64,000 bases of DNA from JBBQED01 sp038320345 (GTDB taxonomy: Bacteria; Bacteroidota; Bacteroidia; AKYH767-A; OLB10): positions 248,001 through 312,000 of the forward strand of contig JBBQED010000003.1 in assembly GCA_038320345.1 (NCBI GenBank), written 5' to 3'. Shown here one piece after another: positions 56,476 through 64,000 of this stretch. The position numbers were made by a program, and so were the translations under genes. The stretch's first letter is position 1. Every line of letters starts with the position of its first letter. The notes below the pieces were generated by a model. That model did no database searches. It was not told where the DNA came from and was given only the letters and a program-made list of their open reading frames with translations.

Positions 56476-57315
56476 ATGAAACCTCCGTTATTTTTTCTGG
56501 AAAAGGATGGATTTCGGCTTCCTTACCGGAAGTACGGGCAGGGTCACGATTTATTACTTGCATTTCATGGCTATGGACAAAAAGGGGATGATTTTGCTGT
56601 ATTCGAAACTGCGCTAGGAAGTAAATACACCATTCTCGCCTTTGATTTCTTTTATCATGGGGATGAACCTACTGGATTGGATATTCAACTTCCTCCATTT
56701 ACTTCTTCTCATCTGGCAGCGATGGTAGAACAACTGCTATGGGAGCAACGCAAAGTTAGTTGCTCAATGATCGGATATAGTCAAGGTGGCAGACTAGTGC
56801 TTGGCATCATCCATAGAATGCCTCAACTGATTCATGAGATTTTCTTGATTGCACCTGATGGACTAAAACCTAATTACTTACATAAGTTTATCTCCGGTAC
56901 GCTCCTTGGGAAAAAAATAGGTTGGTTTACCGTGCAGCACCCCAAGATTGCATTAAATCTAGTGCACCTTTTTCATAAAGCAGGTTTCATGCATCAAAAA
57001 GTGAGACAACTGATCTTCAACAACCTAGAAGATAAATCTCTAAGACTAAAAGTTTATCGAACGTGGTTGCTTTTGCAGAAATATCATCCCAATTTGAATC
57101 TGGTGAAACATTACCTGAACACGCGACCAATACGTTTGGAAATGATTTTCGGGAAATATGATACCATCATTCCTGTGAGGCTGGGCAAACTATTTATCCG
57201 ACCACTTAAAGGAAAAGTTCAACTTCATATTTTGGAATCTGGTCATCAATTACTCCTCCAACACGAGGAGATCAGTAAGATCATACTTGACGACGGAAAA
57301 TTAAATCAAAAATAA
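56476..57315 (+). CDS. Alpha/beta hydrolase
   Basis: 279 residues. The nucleophile elbow GYSQGGR lies near residue 99, the oxyanion region near FHGYGQKGDD (31-40), and the terminal catalytic His in ESGHQLLL near residue 258; an acidic residue in FGKYDTIIP completes the triad. No signal peptide, so cytoplasmic. The middle cap region (about 130-200) is basic. Substrate cannot be predicted. Stand-alone gene, convergent with rpmH. Confidence 0.87.
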   Translation: MKPPLFFLEKDGFRLPYRKYGQGHDLLLAFHGYGQKGDDFAVFETALGSKYTILAFDFFYHGDEPTGLDIQLPPFTSSHLAAMVEQLLWEQRKVSCSMIGYSQGGRLVLGIIHRMPQLIHEIFLIAPDGLKPNYLHKFISGTLLGKKIGWFTVQHPKIALNLVHLFHKAGFMHQKVRQLIFNNLEDKSLRLKVYRTWLLLQKYHPNLNLVKHYLNTRPIRLEMIFGKYDTIIPVRLGKLFIRPLKGKVQLHILESGHQLLLQHEEISKIILDDGKLNQK

Positions 57316-57343
57316 AGCGGGTACTCTTTTGAGAATACCCGCT
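57316..57343 (-). terminator. Terminator of rpmH (possibly both directions)
   Basis: AGCGGGTA and TACCCGCT pair (8 bp, extended by CTC/GAG) between the convergent hydrolase and rpmH genes. On the minus strand it is followed by TTTATTTTTGATTT, so it mainly suits rpmH. Confidence 0.75.
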
Positions 57344-57374
57344 ACAAGGAAGAAACGATTAAGCTTCTACCTGA

Positions 57375-57533
57375 TTATTTATTCGCACCGATTTCATCAG
57401 ACACAGTCAACTTGTGACGGCCTTTTGCTCTGCGGGCTGCAAGAACCCTCCGGCCATTAGCAGAAGACATACGCTTACGGAATCCGTGTTTGTTTTTGCG
57501 TTTACGTAAGGAGGGTTGGAAGGTCCTTTTCAT
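57375..57533 (-). CDS. rpmH: 50S ribosomal protein L34
   Basis: 52-residue basic protein of the large ribosomal subunit, found by reading the minus strand. It begins [20 protein letters not shown] and continues with [18 protein letters not shown], the full L34 signature; the tail SDEIGANK is an extension common in Bacteroidota. It has its own promoter and terminator. Unlike many bacteria, it is not near dnaA or rnpA in this window. Confidence 0.96.
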   Translation of the reverse strand: MKRTFQPSLRKRKNKHGFRKRMSSANGRRVLAARRAKGRHKLTVSDEIGANK

Positions 57534-57562
57534 TTTATTGTTTATTAAGAGATAAGGGAGCG

Positions 57563-57592
57563 CAAAGATAGAAAAAAAGTGATTTCATCAAA
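57563..57592 (-). promoter_or_regulatory. Promoter of rpmH
   Basis: TTTG (57592-57589), 18-nt spacer and TATCTTTG (57570-57563) on the minus strand match both Bacteroidota elements. The -7 element ends 29 nt before the ATG. Confidence 0.7.
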
Positions 57593-57607
57593 ATCAGGAC
57601 ACAAAAA

Positions 57608-58258
57608 TTAAATGATTTGTCGTGCAAGGTAAATTACCACCTTTCCTTCAAAGTATTCACCAGGGAAAATTTTGCTAACCTTCTGAATATCAGGCAAACG
57701 TCCAAAAGGCTTAAGCTCTTCTTTCAAATCTCCTCCTTTTAAAACCACCCATCCATTAGGCAAACTTCCCATTTGTCCGGGCAATAATTGCTTCCGACTC
57801 CATTTTACAAGATCGGGCATGGGTGCTGTAGCCCTGCTTACTACATAATCTAGTTTCAGATTTTGTTCCTCCGCTCTTCCTCGGATAACAAAAACATTTT
57901 TTAGCCCGATTCTTTCAACGATATCTTGAACTACCTTGATTTTCTTTTCAATGGAATCTACAAGATAGAATGTGACTTCTGGAAATAAAATTGCCAATGG
58001 AATCCCAGGAAATCCTCCTCCTGTTCCAATATCCATGACCTGAGCACCAGCATCAAAACGAATCACTTTAGCGATTGCAAGAGAATGTAGAATATGCTTT
58101 TCGATGAGATGCTCGATGTCCTTGCGGGAGATCAGATTGATCTTCTCATTCCACTCTTCATATAATCCCGGAAGTTTCGAAAATTGCTTCTTTTGTTCGG
58201 AAGTGAGTTCCGGAAACTGCTGTTCTATAAAATAAAATTGCCCCACGCTTTCTTGCAT
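57608..58258 (-). CDS. rsmG: 16S rRNA (guanine527-N7)-methyltransferase
   Basis: 216-residue SAM-dependent enzyme that methylates G527 of 16S rRNA. Motifs: NEKINLISRKDIEHLIEKH near residue 35-55, VMDIGTGGGFPGIPLAILFP (SAM motif I near 75), and VVSRATAPMPDLVKW. Normal length. Its -7 element ends 4 nt before the ATG, in exactly the same arrangement as trmD. The location next to rpmH is common in some bacteria, though gidA is not here. Confidence 0.97.
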   Translation of the reverse strand: MQESVGQFYFIEQQFPELTSEQKKQFSKLPGLYEEWNEKINLISRKDIEHLIEKHILHSLAIAKVIRFDAGAQVMDIGTGGGFPGIPLAILFPEVTFYLVDSIEKKIKVVQDIVERIGLKNVFVIRGRAEEQNLKLDYVVSRATAPMPDLVKWSRKQLLPGQMGSLPNGWVVLKGGDLKEELKPFGRLPDIQKVSKIFPGEYFEGKVVIYLARQII

Positions 58259-58262
58259 GGGG

Positions 58263-58270
58263 CAAAGGTA
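58263..58270 (-). promoter_or_regulatory. -7 element of rsmG, predicted leaderless
   Basis: TACCTTTG on the minus strand matches TAnnTTTG and is followed by CCCC and then the ATG at 58258. The -33 region shows no good match. Confidence 0.5.
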
Positions 58271-58295
58271 TGATTGCTTTTAACTATTTCTGCGA

Positions 58296-59027
58296 TTAAT
58301 GCTGAACGTATTCAGAGTTTTTCATGATCTGATATAAAAATTCGCGAGCGCGGAATAATTGTGCTTTTACAGTTCCTAATGGAAGTCCGAGTTCAACGGC
58401 GATCTCCTCATAAGATAACTCCTGATAATATCGTAACTCTACTAAACGACGGTAACGCGGTTTCAATTTATCCACCACATCGCGCATCATCAATACTTTT
58501 TGCTTTTTCATCATCACATCTTCTGGATCAGGTCCTTCAGATTTAACTTCAAGCGACATATCCTGTCCGTCTTCATTCTCAAAACCACGGTCAATAGATA
58601 ATAACAGTTTACGCTTTTTACGAATAAAGTCAATACAATTGTTCGTTGCAATTTTAAATAGCCATGTGCTAAATGCATAATCCGGAGTGTACTGGCGGAT
58701 ATTTCTGAATGCTTTGCCAAAAGCTTCAATCGTTAAATCCTCGGCATCATCACGGTTATTCACCATTTTGAGGAGCATATAATAGATCGAATCTTTATAG
58801 CGTGACATCAACTCTGCATACGCTTTCTGATCACCTTCATCACAGGCCTTTTTTACAAGCCGGAAATCTTTGATCGCTTTATCAGACAAATGCTGAATTT
58901 CTTCATCGGAAACAATTACCTGTGGTTTAGGTTGCTCCATAGTGCTGGTTGGGGTTGAGGCGATGGTGGTTTTGGTTCTCCTTGATTGAACCTTGGTTTT
59001 TGTGATGATGGTGGTGGTTGAGGCCAT
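58296..59027 (-). CDS. ECF-type RNA polymerase sigma factor
   Basis: 243 residues. Region 2 is seen in YAELMSRYKDSIYYMLLKMV and DDAEDLTIEAFGKAFRN (about 75-110), with WLFKIATNNCIDFIRK; region 4 in LVELRYYQELSYEEIAVEL and GTVKAQLFRAREFL (about 190-235). The first ~30 residues are Thr/Ser-rich and low complexity; the in-frame ATG at 58940 (MEQPKPQVIV) could be the true start, giving 214 residues. It starts 1 bp after a GT2 gene. No anti-sigma gene is adjacent. Confidence 0.92.
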   Translation of the reverse strand: MASTTTIITKTKVQSRRTKTTIASTPTSTMEQPKPQVIVSDEEIQHLSDKAIKDFRLVKKACDEGDQKAYAELMSRYKDSIYYMLLKMVNNRDDAEDLTIEAFGKAFRNIRQYTPDYAFSTWLFKIATNNCIDFIRKKRKLLLSIDRGFENEDGQDMSLEVKSEGPDPEDVMMKKQKVLMMRDVVDKLKPRYRRLVELRYYQELSYEEIAVELGLPLGTVKAQLFRAREFLYQIMKNSEYVQH

Positions 59028-59028
59028 T

Positions 59029-60156
59029 TTACTTCCAGGATTTGGTTTTGATAAAGAGGTTAGATACGGCCAGTACTGGATAAATGATCATGGTAAATAA
59101 ATCAAAGAAGGGTACTAAGAAAACTAGGTCGGTTTCACCCAGCTTTTTAAATCCTTTCCAATAGATCATCATTTGTACGATTAGCCTGATTGCAACCATC
59201 AATACGACCAATTCAGGATTAAGTTTCAGAATTAACGAAGCAATTACACTCAACCAAAAGAGAAACTGGCTTCCGAAGAAGATTCCAATCAGAGAACGAT
59301 CACGACTCCGGTAGAATTTTCCACTACTCATATGGCGTTTCTTTTGCCAAATCCAAGTACTCATACTTGACTTCGGTTTCGAATAAGTAAATGACTGACT
59401 ATCAAGAACCACTGCAACATTTGAAGGGCTTGCCGTCTCATTTACAAAGAGATCATCATCCCCCGACATGAGATGATAATGGCTTGCAAAACCTTTATTT
59501 TTAAAGAACAGATTTCTAACATAACTCAGGTTCCGTCCTACACCCATATAGGCTTTCCCTTTCTTTGCCCTCGATAAGAACAAGAGCGCATTTTGAGCGG
59601 TATCAAATCGAATCCATCGGTTTAATACTCCGGCCTCTTTAAAATACGCACCATAACCCACTACAATTTCTTTCCCCGGAGCATAAGCTTTCATCATCGA
59701 ACGAATCCATTGATTACCTGCCGGCTGACAGTCTGCATCCGTAAAGAGTAGATGATCGTATTTTGCTCCTTTAATCCCTAAAGTTAACGCGAATTTTTTA
59801 CCATGTTGGTATTTCTCTTGCTCATTCAGCGTTACTACTTTCAGAACAGGAAATGCATCTTCCATTTCCTCCAGATACTTTGAAGATTCATCCCACGAAC
59901 AATCATTTACTACCACCACTTGAAATTCAGGATAATCTTGGTCGAGTATTGAAGGTAAAAAGGATTTCAGGTTTTTAAGTTCATTGCGCGCACAAATCAC
60001 CACCGAAACAGGAGGTAATTTCCCTGCAGGCACATCTTTTAAAACAGAAAACCCGACTGAACTAAACTCAAATATCAGGTAATAAAGCTGAGTGATCAAG
60101 GTGATTCCAAGCGAACCCCATAACACCATCTGCAGCCATTCAGGTAATATAAACAT
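59029..60156 (-). CDS. Membrane-bound family 2 glycosyltransferase
   Basis: 375 residues. An N-terminal span (WLQMVLWGSLGITLITQLYYL) precedes a GT-A domain with VSVVICARNELKNL (near 50), VVVNDCSWDES and the metal-binding TDADC (near 140), followed by SGDDDLFVNETA and the QKKRHMSS motif; two or three spans follow at the end. This resembles processive GT2 enzymes of the CESA type, with (Q/R)XXRW replaced by QKKRH. It probably makes a membrane-linked glycan. Co-directional with the downstream sigma factor gene (1-bp gap). Confidence 0.88.
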   Translation of the reverse strand: MFILPEWLQMVLWGSLGITLITQLYYLIFEFSSVGFSVLKDVPAGKLPPVSVVICARNELKNLKSFLPSILDQDYPEFQVVVVNDCSWDESSKYLEEMEDAFPVLKVVTLNEQEKYQHGKKFALTLGIKGAKYDHLLFTDADCQPAGNQWIRSMMKAYAPGKEIVVGYGAYFKEAGVLNRWIRFDTAQNALLFLSRAKKGKAYMGVGRNLSYVRNLFFKNKGFASHYHLMSGDDDLFVNETASPSNVAVVLDSQSFTYSKPKSSMSTWIWQKKRHMSSGKFYRSRDRSLIGIFFGSQFLFWLSVIASLILKLNPELVVLMVAIRLIVQMMIYWKGFKKLGETDLVFLVPFFDLFTMIIYPVLAVSNLFIKTKSWK

Positions 60157-60377
60157 AGATCAGTAATAAGCCCCCCCTCTATTTACAAATCTAGGGGAAG
60201 GCATATCCTGCCTTTTGAACCTGCACGTTTAAATATTAACACCGCATTCTTAACAACGGCTGTTCGATAATGCTATTGCCGTTTATCCCTTATCACCTCA
60301 ACTGCTTGAGATTAGATCAAAAGAAATCTTTCTCCGTGGAAACAATCGAGGAGTTAAATCGCTAAAGTTCTGATAAC

Positions 60378-61604
60378 TCAGGCTTTTTCAGCAGCCATCT
60401 CTTTGATCGCCGTTCGTCCAGGATAAACTTTCAATGCTTGTTCTAAACATTCCATCGCACTTTTCAGTGAATCTAGTTTTAAAACATAAGCTATGCGGAC
60501 CTGATGACGACCTAACTCGGGCTTCGAATAAAATCCAGTAGCTGGAGCAAGCATTACAGTTTGATTTTTGTAGGAGAAATCTTCCAGCAACCATTGACAA
60601 AAATGATCAGCATCTTCAACAGGTAATTGCGCCATGCAATAAAATGCTCCACTTGGTTTTGGACAAAATACTCCATCCATTTTATTGAGCGCTGCAACTA
60701 CTAAATCACGGCGCGCAACATATTCCTTAGTAACTTCTTCAAAATAAGAATCCGGTGTATCAATTGCTGCCTCACCTCCTATCTGTCCAAATGTGGGAGG
60801 ACTCAAACGAGCTTGTGCAAATTTTAATGCAGCAGCCATTACTTCTTTATTTCTGGAGATGAGTGCACCTATTCTTGCTCCGCAAGCACTGTATCGTTTA
60901 GAAATACTATCCATCAACACTACATTTTGATCCATTCCCTCTAAATGCATTACCGAAACATACTCACGTCCATCATAACAAAACTCACGATACACTTCAT
61001 CGGCAAACAAAAACAAATCATACTTCAACACTAACTGTTTCAAAATCTCAAGTTCTTCACGAGTATATAAATATCCAGTTGGATTACCTGGATTGCAAAT
61101 CATAATCGCTTTTGTACGAGGGGTAATCGACTTCTCAAAATCAGCAATTGGAGGTAAGGCAAATCCTGTTTCAATGCTCGATGGTATCGGCTTTACAATG
61201 ACATTAGCTTGTATAGAAAATCCATTATAATTTGCATAATAAGGTTCAGGAATGATGATTTCATCGCCCGGATTTAAACATGCCATCATGCCAATTTCAA
61301 TGGCTTCTGACCCACCAGTAGTAATGATAATATCCTGCCAATCGACGTTAATTTTATTCTTCTGATAATATCCCGCTAATTTCTTTCGATAAGATTCAAT
61401 TCCGGCAGAATGACTGTATTCCACTACTTTCAAATCATTGTTCCGAATCGCATTCATCATTACTTCCGGCGTATGAATATCAGGTTGTCCAATGTTCAGA
61501 TGAAAGATCGAAATCCCGCGTTTTTTTGCTTCTTCAGCAAAAGGAACCAGTTTTCGAATTGGTGATGGAGGCATTTGCTGCCCTTTGTCGGAGATAGTTG
61601 GCAT
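60378..61604 (-). CDS. PLP-dependent class I/II aminotransferase
   Basis: 408 residues, normal size for the aspartate aminotransferase fold type I family. Motifs include FHLNIGQPDIHTPEVM (near 35), the cofactor region TTGGSEAIEIGMMA, CNPGNPTGYLYTREE, FADEVYREFCYDG, and SISKRYSACGARIGAL with the Schiff-base Lys. Substrate range is uncertain: aspartate or broad-specificity. The gene lies only 20 nt downstream of a strong terminator for the DUF1573 pair, so it likely has a promoter inside that short stretch or in read-through. Confidence 0.92.
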   Translation of the reverse strand: MPTISDKGQQMPPSPIRKLVPFAEEAKKRGISIFHLNIGQPDIHTPEVMMNAIRNNDLKVVEYSHSAGIESYRKKLAGYYQKNKINVDWQDIIITTGGSEAIEIGMMACLNPGDEIIIPEPYYANYNGFSIQANVIVKPIPSSIETGFALPPIADFEKSITPRTKAIMICNPGNPTGYLYTREELEILKQLVLKYDLFLFADEVYREFCYDGREYVSVMHLEGMDQNVVLMDSISKRYSACGARIGALISRNKEVMAAALKFAQARLSPPTFGQIGGEAAIDTPDSYFEEVTKEYVARRDLVVAALNKMDGVFCPKPSGAFYCMAQLPVEDADHFCQWLLEDFSYKNQTVMLAPATGFYSKPELGRHQVRIAYVLKLDSLKSAMECLEQALKVYPGRTAIKEMAAEKA

Positions 61605-61610
61605 GGGGAT

Positions 61611-61651
61611 GAATTAAAATAAATAGTCCCGGCCTATTCAGACCGGGACTA
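61611..61651 (-). terminator. Terminator of the DUF1573 gene pair
   Basis: TAGTCCCGG and CCGGGACTA form a perfect 9-bp stem (61651-61624, minus strand) followed by TTTATTTTAATT, 23 bp after the stop at 61674. It sits just upstream of the aminotransferase start. Confidence 0.85.
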
Positions 61652-61673
61652 CAAATTTAAGCAATTACCTTGA

Positions 61674-62171
61674 TTAGTTTTTAGGAGCCATTTTAATTGG
61701 TTCTGTAGCAGCAGGAGCTGGCATTTCAACAGTTCCTTTTAAGTGCAGCACTACAGGGCTATTTTTAGCATTTGAAGTGATAGTTACTGTTTTGTCCTGT
61801 AAACCACTTTTTCCAGCTGAATTGAAAGTTACTTTAATCACAGATTTAGTACCTTTTTTAATTGGCTCTTTAGGATAAACTGGTACAGTACATCCGCAAG
61901 ATCCTTGTGCATTGGTGATGATAATATCATCTTTTCCAGTGTTTGTGAATGAAAATTCGTGAGTTACTGATTCACCTTGTTTAATTGTTCCAAAGTTGAA
62001 TTCGAGTACTTCGAAAGTCATCTCAGCAGAACTTGCAGGAGCAGCAACAGCAGCTGGAGCAGGTGCTGGAGTCATAGTTGCAGGTTTGGTAGGTGCGGCT
62101 TTGTCAGTTTGAGCGTTCGCTGCAACTGCAAAAAGCAGAGTACAAGCAGCTAAGAGGATTGATTTTTTCAT
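61674..62171 (-). CDS. DUF1573 exported protein (copy 1)
   Basis: 165 residues. Signal peptide MKKSILLAACTLLFAVAANAQ, an Ala/Pro-rich linker (TKPATMTPAPAPAAVAAPAS, residues about 28-47), then one DUF1573 domain with TFEVLEFNFGTIKQGE, HEFSFTNTGKDDIIITNAQG and SCGCTVP, an immunoglobulin-like fold related to the MSP/ASH group. Exported to the periplasm or surface; role unknown. Paralogue of the gene 43 bp upstream. Confidence 0.88.
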   Translation of the reverse strand: MKKSILLAACTLLFAVAANAQTDKAAPTKPATMTPAPAPAAVAAPASSAEMTFEVLEFNFGTIKQGESVTHEFSFTNTGKDDIIITNAQGSCGCTVPVYPKEPIKKGTKSVIKVTFNSAGKSGLQDKTVTITSNAKNSPVVLHLKGTVEMPAPAATEPIKMAPKN

Positions 62172-62214
62172 GTTTTAATTAATTTATTTAGTTTTTATTT
62201 GAGTTTACTTCGTT

Positions 62215-62682
62215 TTATTTACTCTGCCCTTCCATTGGTGATAAACTATTGGATTTACGAATCGGAGTTAGGTCTTCTGTTTGTTCTTGTGTTTTAACTA
62301 CTCCTTTGATAGTCAGAACCTTGGTCGGAGTATTCGCATTTGAGGTGAGCGTAACCGTCTTTGTAAAAGGACCAGGACGTTTTGTATCATAAGTCACCGT
62401 AATGAAATTGCTTTGTCCTTTCAAGACTGGTTCTTTAGGCCATTTCGGAACTGTACATCCACAAGAACCTTTTGCATCAGTAATGATTAAAGGATCTTTT
62501 CCCGTATTGGTAAACTTAAAAGCATAAGACCCATCACTGGCAAATTCGATAGTTCCGTAATCATGGGTTTCTGACTCAAATTTAATTTCAGGTGAATTCG
62601 GATTTACGGGTGCCTTATCCTGTGCATTTAAACTGAGATGCAGGCTTCCCAGGACGAACAATAGAGTGATGATTTTTTTCAT
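62215..62682 (-). CDS. DUF1573 exported protein (copy 2)
   Basis: 155 residues. Signal peptide MKKIITLLFVLGSLHLSLNAQ, then one DUF1573 domain with SETHDYGTIEFASDGSYAFK, FTNTGKDPLIITDAKG and SCGCTVPKWPKEPV, closely similar to its neighbour, which shows tandem duplication. The Ala/Pro linker of copy 1 is lacking, and its tail is hydrophilic (TPIRKSNSLSPMEGQSK). Same operon and same terminator. Role unknown. Confidence 0.88.
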   Translation of the reverse strand: MKKIITLLFVLGSLHLSLNAQDKAPVNPNSPEIKFESETHDYGTIEFASDGSYAFKFTNTGKDPLIITDAKGSCGCTVPKWPKEPVLKGQSNFITVTYDTKRPGPFTKTVTLTSNANTPTKVLTIKGVVKTQEQTEDLTPIRKSNSLSPMEGQSK

Positions 62683-62952
62683 AAAGTAAATGATGTAGTA
62701 GTTTGAATTTAACGAAGTCTGCGAGTCAAAGTTCTAACATATAAATGAAATTAGAATGAAAGCCTAATTAACTCATTGTCTGATACATAAACAAGACTTT
62801 TACGGCTATAGCATGAATCAGACCAGAATCTAGGTACTTCTGGAATGAACAAATATAAATTTAAAAGAAAATACTTAATAAGAAAGTGGTTTAGATATTT
62901 CAACAAATGTCTTAAAAGTTATTGATGTTGAGATCTGCTATTTTTACCCGCC

Positions 62953-64000
62953 ATGATAAACCTCTTTTCTCTATACCGTCAAGCGTTTTCGAATCTTCAG
63001 CGCAACATATGGATTCTGGCAATTGTAATGTTTATCAATCGCAGTGGTTCGATGGTATTGCTTTTTACTTCACTATACATGACCCGTGAATTACATTTCA
63101 CGATAGCTCAGGCCGGAATAGTGATGAGCTGTTACGGAATCGGAAGTGTGTTAGGGAGCTATGTGGGAGGTTGGTTGGCTGATAGGAAAAGCTATTTCGA
63201 CATCATGATTACTTCTTTAATAAGTAGTGGATTGATTTTGCTGTTTTTGTTGGTCGTAAAATCTATTGCAGGTATTGCTGCAATCATTTTTCTTTATGCG
63301 CTCACAGCAGATGTATTTCGTCCTGCGAATTCTAAAGCAATCGCAATTTTTAGTGATGCTGCAACTCGTACTCGATCGGTTTCATTGGTGAGATTAGCAG
63401 TTAATCTTGGATTCTCAGTAGGTCCTGCTATTGGTGGTTTCATTGCTGTATACCTTGGTTACAAGTGGTTGTTCGCAATTGATGCTACCACTACTCTATT
63501 AGCGGCAGGGATTTTATTTCTCAATTTACCAAAACAAAAAGCATCAACAATTTCAAAACAAAACGCTGTTTTAGATAATAGTAAAACATCTGCATATCGA
63601 GATTTTCGTTATCTATTCTTTATCTTTTTCGTGGCATTATACGGAACTAGTTTCTTCCAAATTTTTGCAAGTATTCCTCAATATTTTAGTAACGTTTGTC
63701 ATTATAGTGAAGATACGATTGGCCTCTTGCTAGCACTGAATGGATTATTAGTAGTTTTAATAGAAATGCCCTTGATACTCACTCTAGAAAAAAGAGGCAA
63801 GAAAATTTTTCCATACATCATTGCAGGAACACTATGCCTACCCGTTTCATTCGCCATCTTGTTAGTGGGAAAAACGATGATTATCTGGTCGCTGATTTAT
63901 ACGCTAGTGATTAGTTTGTCGGAAATTCTAGCTATGCCTTTCATGATGAACTACTCTTTATCGAGGCCATTGAAAGAACGGCAAGGTCAATATGCTGCGC
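62953..64000 (+). CDS. MFS transporter (3' end outside window)
   Basis: 349 codons from ATG at 62953, open to the window edge. Polytopic: about 11 spans are visible. The cytoplasmic loop between helices 2 and 3 shows SYVGGWLADRKSYFDI, the MFS G-x3-D-R-x-G-like signature, and FRPANSKAIAIFSD occurs after the fourth helix, as in drug or sugar efflux MFS of the YceL/MdtH type. A near promoter element (TATTTTTA) lies just before the start. Substrate unknown. Confidence 0.88.
   Translation, partial: MINLFSLYRQAFSNLQRNIWILAIVMFINRSGSMVLLFTSLYMTRELHFTIAQAGIVMSCYGIGSVLGSYVGGWLADRKSYFDIMITSLISSGLILLFLLVVKSIAGIAAIIFLYALTADVFRPANSKAIAIFSDAATRTRSVSLVRLAVNLGFSVGPAIGGFIAVYLGYKWLFAIDATTTLLAAGILFLNLPKQKASTISKQNAVLDNSKTSAYRDFRYLFFIFFVALYGTSFFQIFASIPQYFSNVCHYSEDTIGLLLALNGLLVVLIEMPLILTLEKRGKKIFPYIIAGTLCLPVSFAILLVGKTMIIWSLIYTLVISLSEILAMPFMMNYSLSRPLKERQGQYAA

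Noticed and set aside
60157..60377. Possible small gene or RNA in the gap between the GT2 and aminotransferase genes
   Set aside because: No frame, promoter match or strong structure was seen in these 221 bp.

Overview
The window is a 64 kb piece of a Bacteroidota chromosome with fairly low GC. This is seen in several independent markers: gliding genes gldF and gldG, secreted proteins with type IX secretion (T9SS) C-terminal sorting regions, a PKD protein ending in the gliding-associated (type B) domain, YfhO and DUF4834 proteins, a short CarB without the allosteric domain, and promoter elements of the Bacteroidota form TTTG-N18-21-TAnnTTTG. The order or family cannot be fixed from sequence alone. 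No tRNA, rRNA, insertion sequence, prophage or CRISPR array was recognised.

Layout. 1-4192 (minus): purA (runs off the left edge), a STAS protein, a Fur-family repressor and a RelA/SpoT enzyme; the last three form one operon from a clear promoter. 4369-11613: two secreted proteins, dnaN, and the gldF-gldG-DUF4340 gliding operon. 11614-12207: a long non-coding stretch. 12208-20354 (plus): first polysaccharide block (amidotransferase, glycosyltransferase, Wza-like export lipoprotein, Wzc-like tyrosine kinase with a Tyr-Gly tail, RfbC, WecA/MraY-like initiating transferase). 20348-28757: mostly housekeeping and stand-alone genes (trmD, GNAT, CoA-transferase, an amidinotransferase-fold hydrolase, a membrane-anchored deaminase, aroQ, xer recombinase, ferredoxin reductase-like protein, Kir-type potassium channel, TPR protein) plus a decayed peroxiredoxin. 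28867-50576: second polysaccharide/surface block (Wzx flippase, kelch protein, two deacetylase-like proteins, two large GNATs, two more AsnB-like amidotransferases, two methyltransferases, two glycosyltransferases) with two large secreted proteins inserted. 50586-64000: YfhO, DUF4834, carB, hydrolase, rpmH, rsmG, ECF sigma factor, GT2, aminotransferase, two DUF1573 proteins and the start of an MFS transporter.

How it fits together. The two polysaccharide blocks supply a lipid-linked starter enzyme, glycosyltransferases, a flippase, a co-polymerase/kinase and an outer-membrane exporter, so a Wzx/Wzy-type capsule or exopolysaccharide is likely, although no Wzy polymerase was recognised here. 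The most distinctive part is a repeated tailoring set: AsnB-like amidotransferase next to a two-part GNAT and a deacetylase-like protein, occurring twice, plus a third AsnB at the head of the first block. This could remove N-acetyl groups, add other acyl groups and amidate sugar carboxylates. Other notable points are a 1-nt frameshift that cuts a seven-repeat SBBP propeller/PKD giant protein in two, a relic 1-Cys peroxiredoxin, promoter elements only 4 nt from the start codons of trmD and rsmG (predicted leaderless mRNAs), and terminator-like hairpins almost touching the starts of purA and an aminotransferase.
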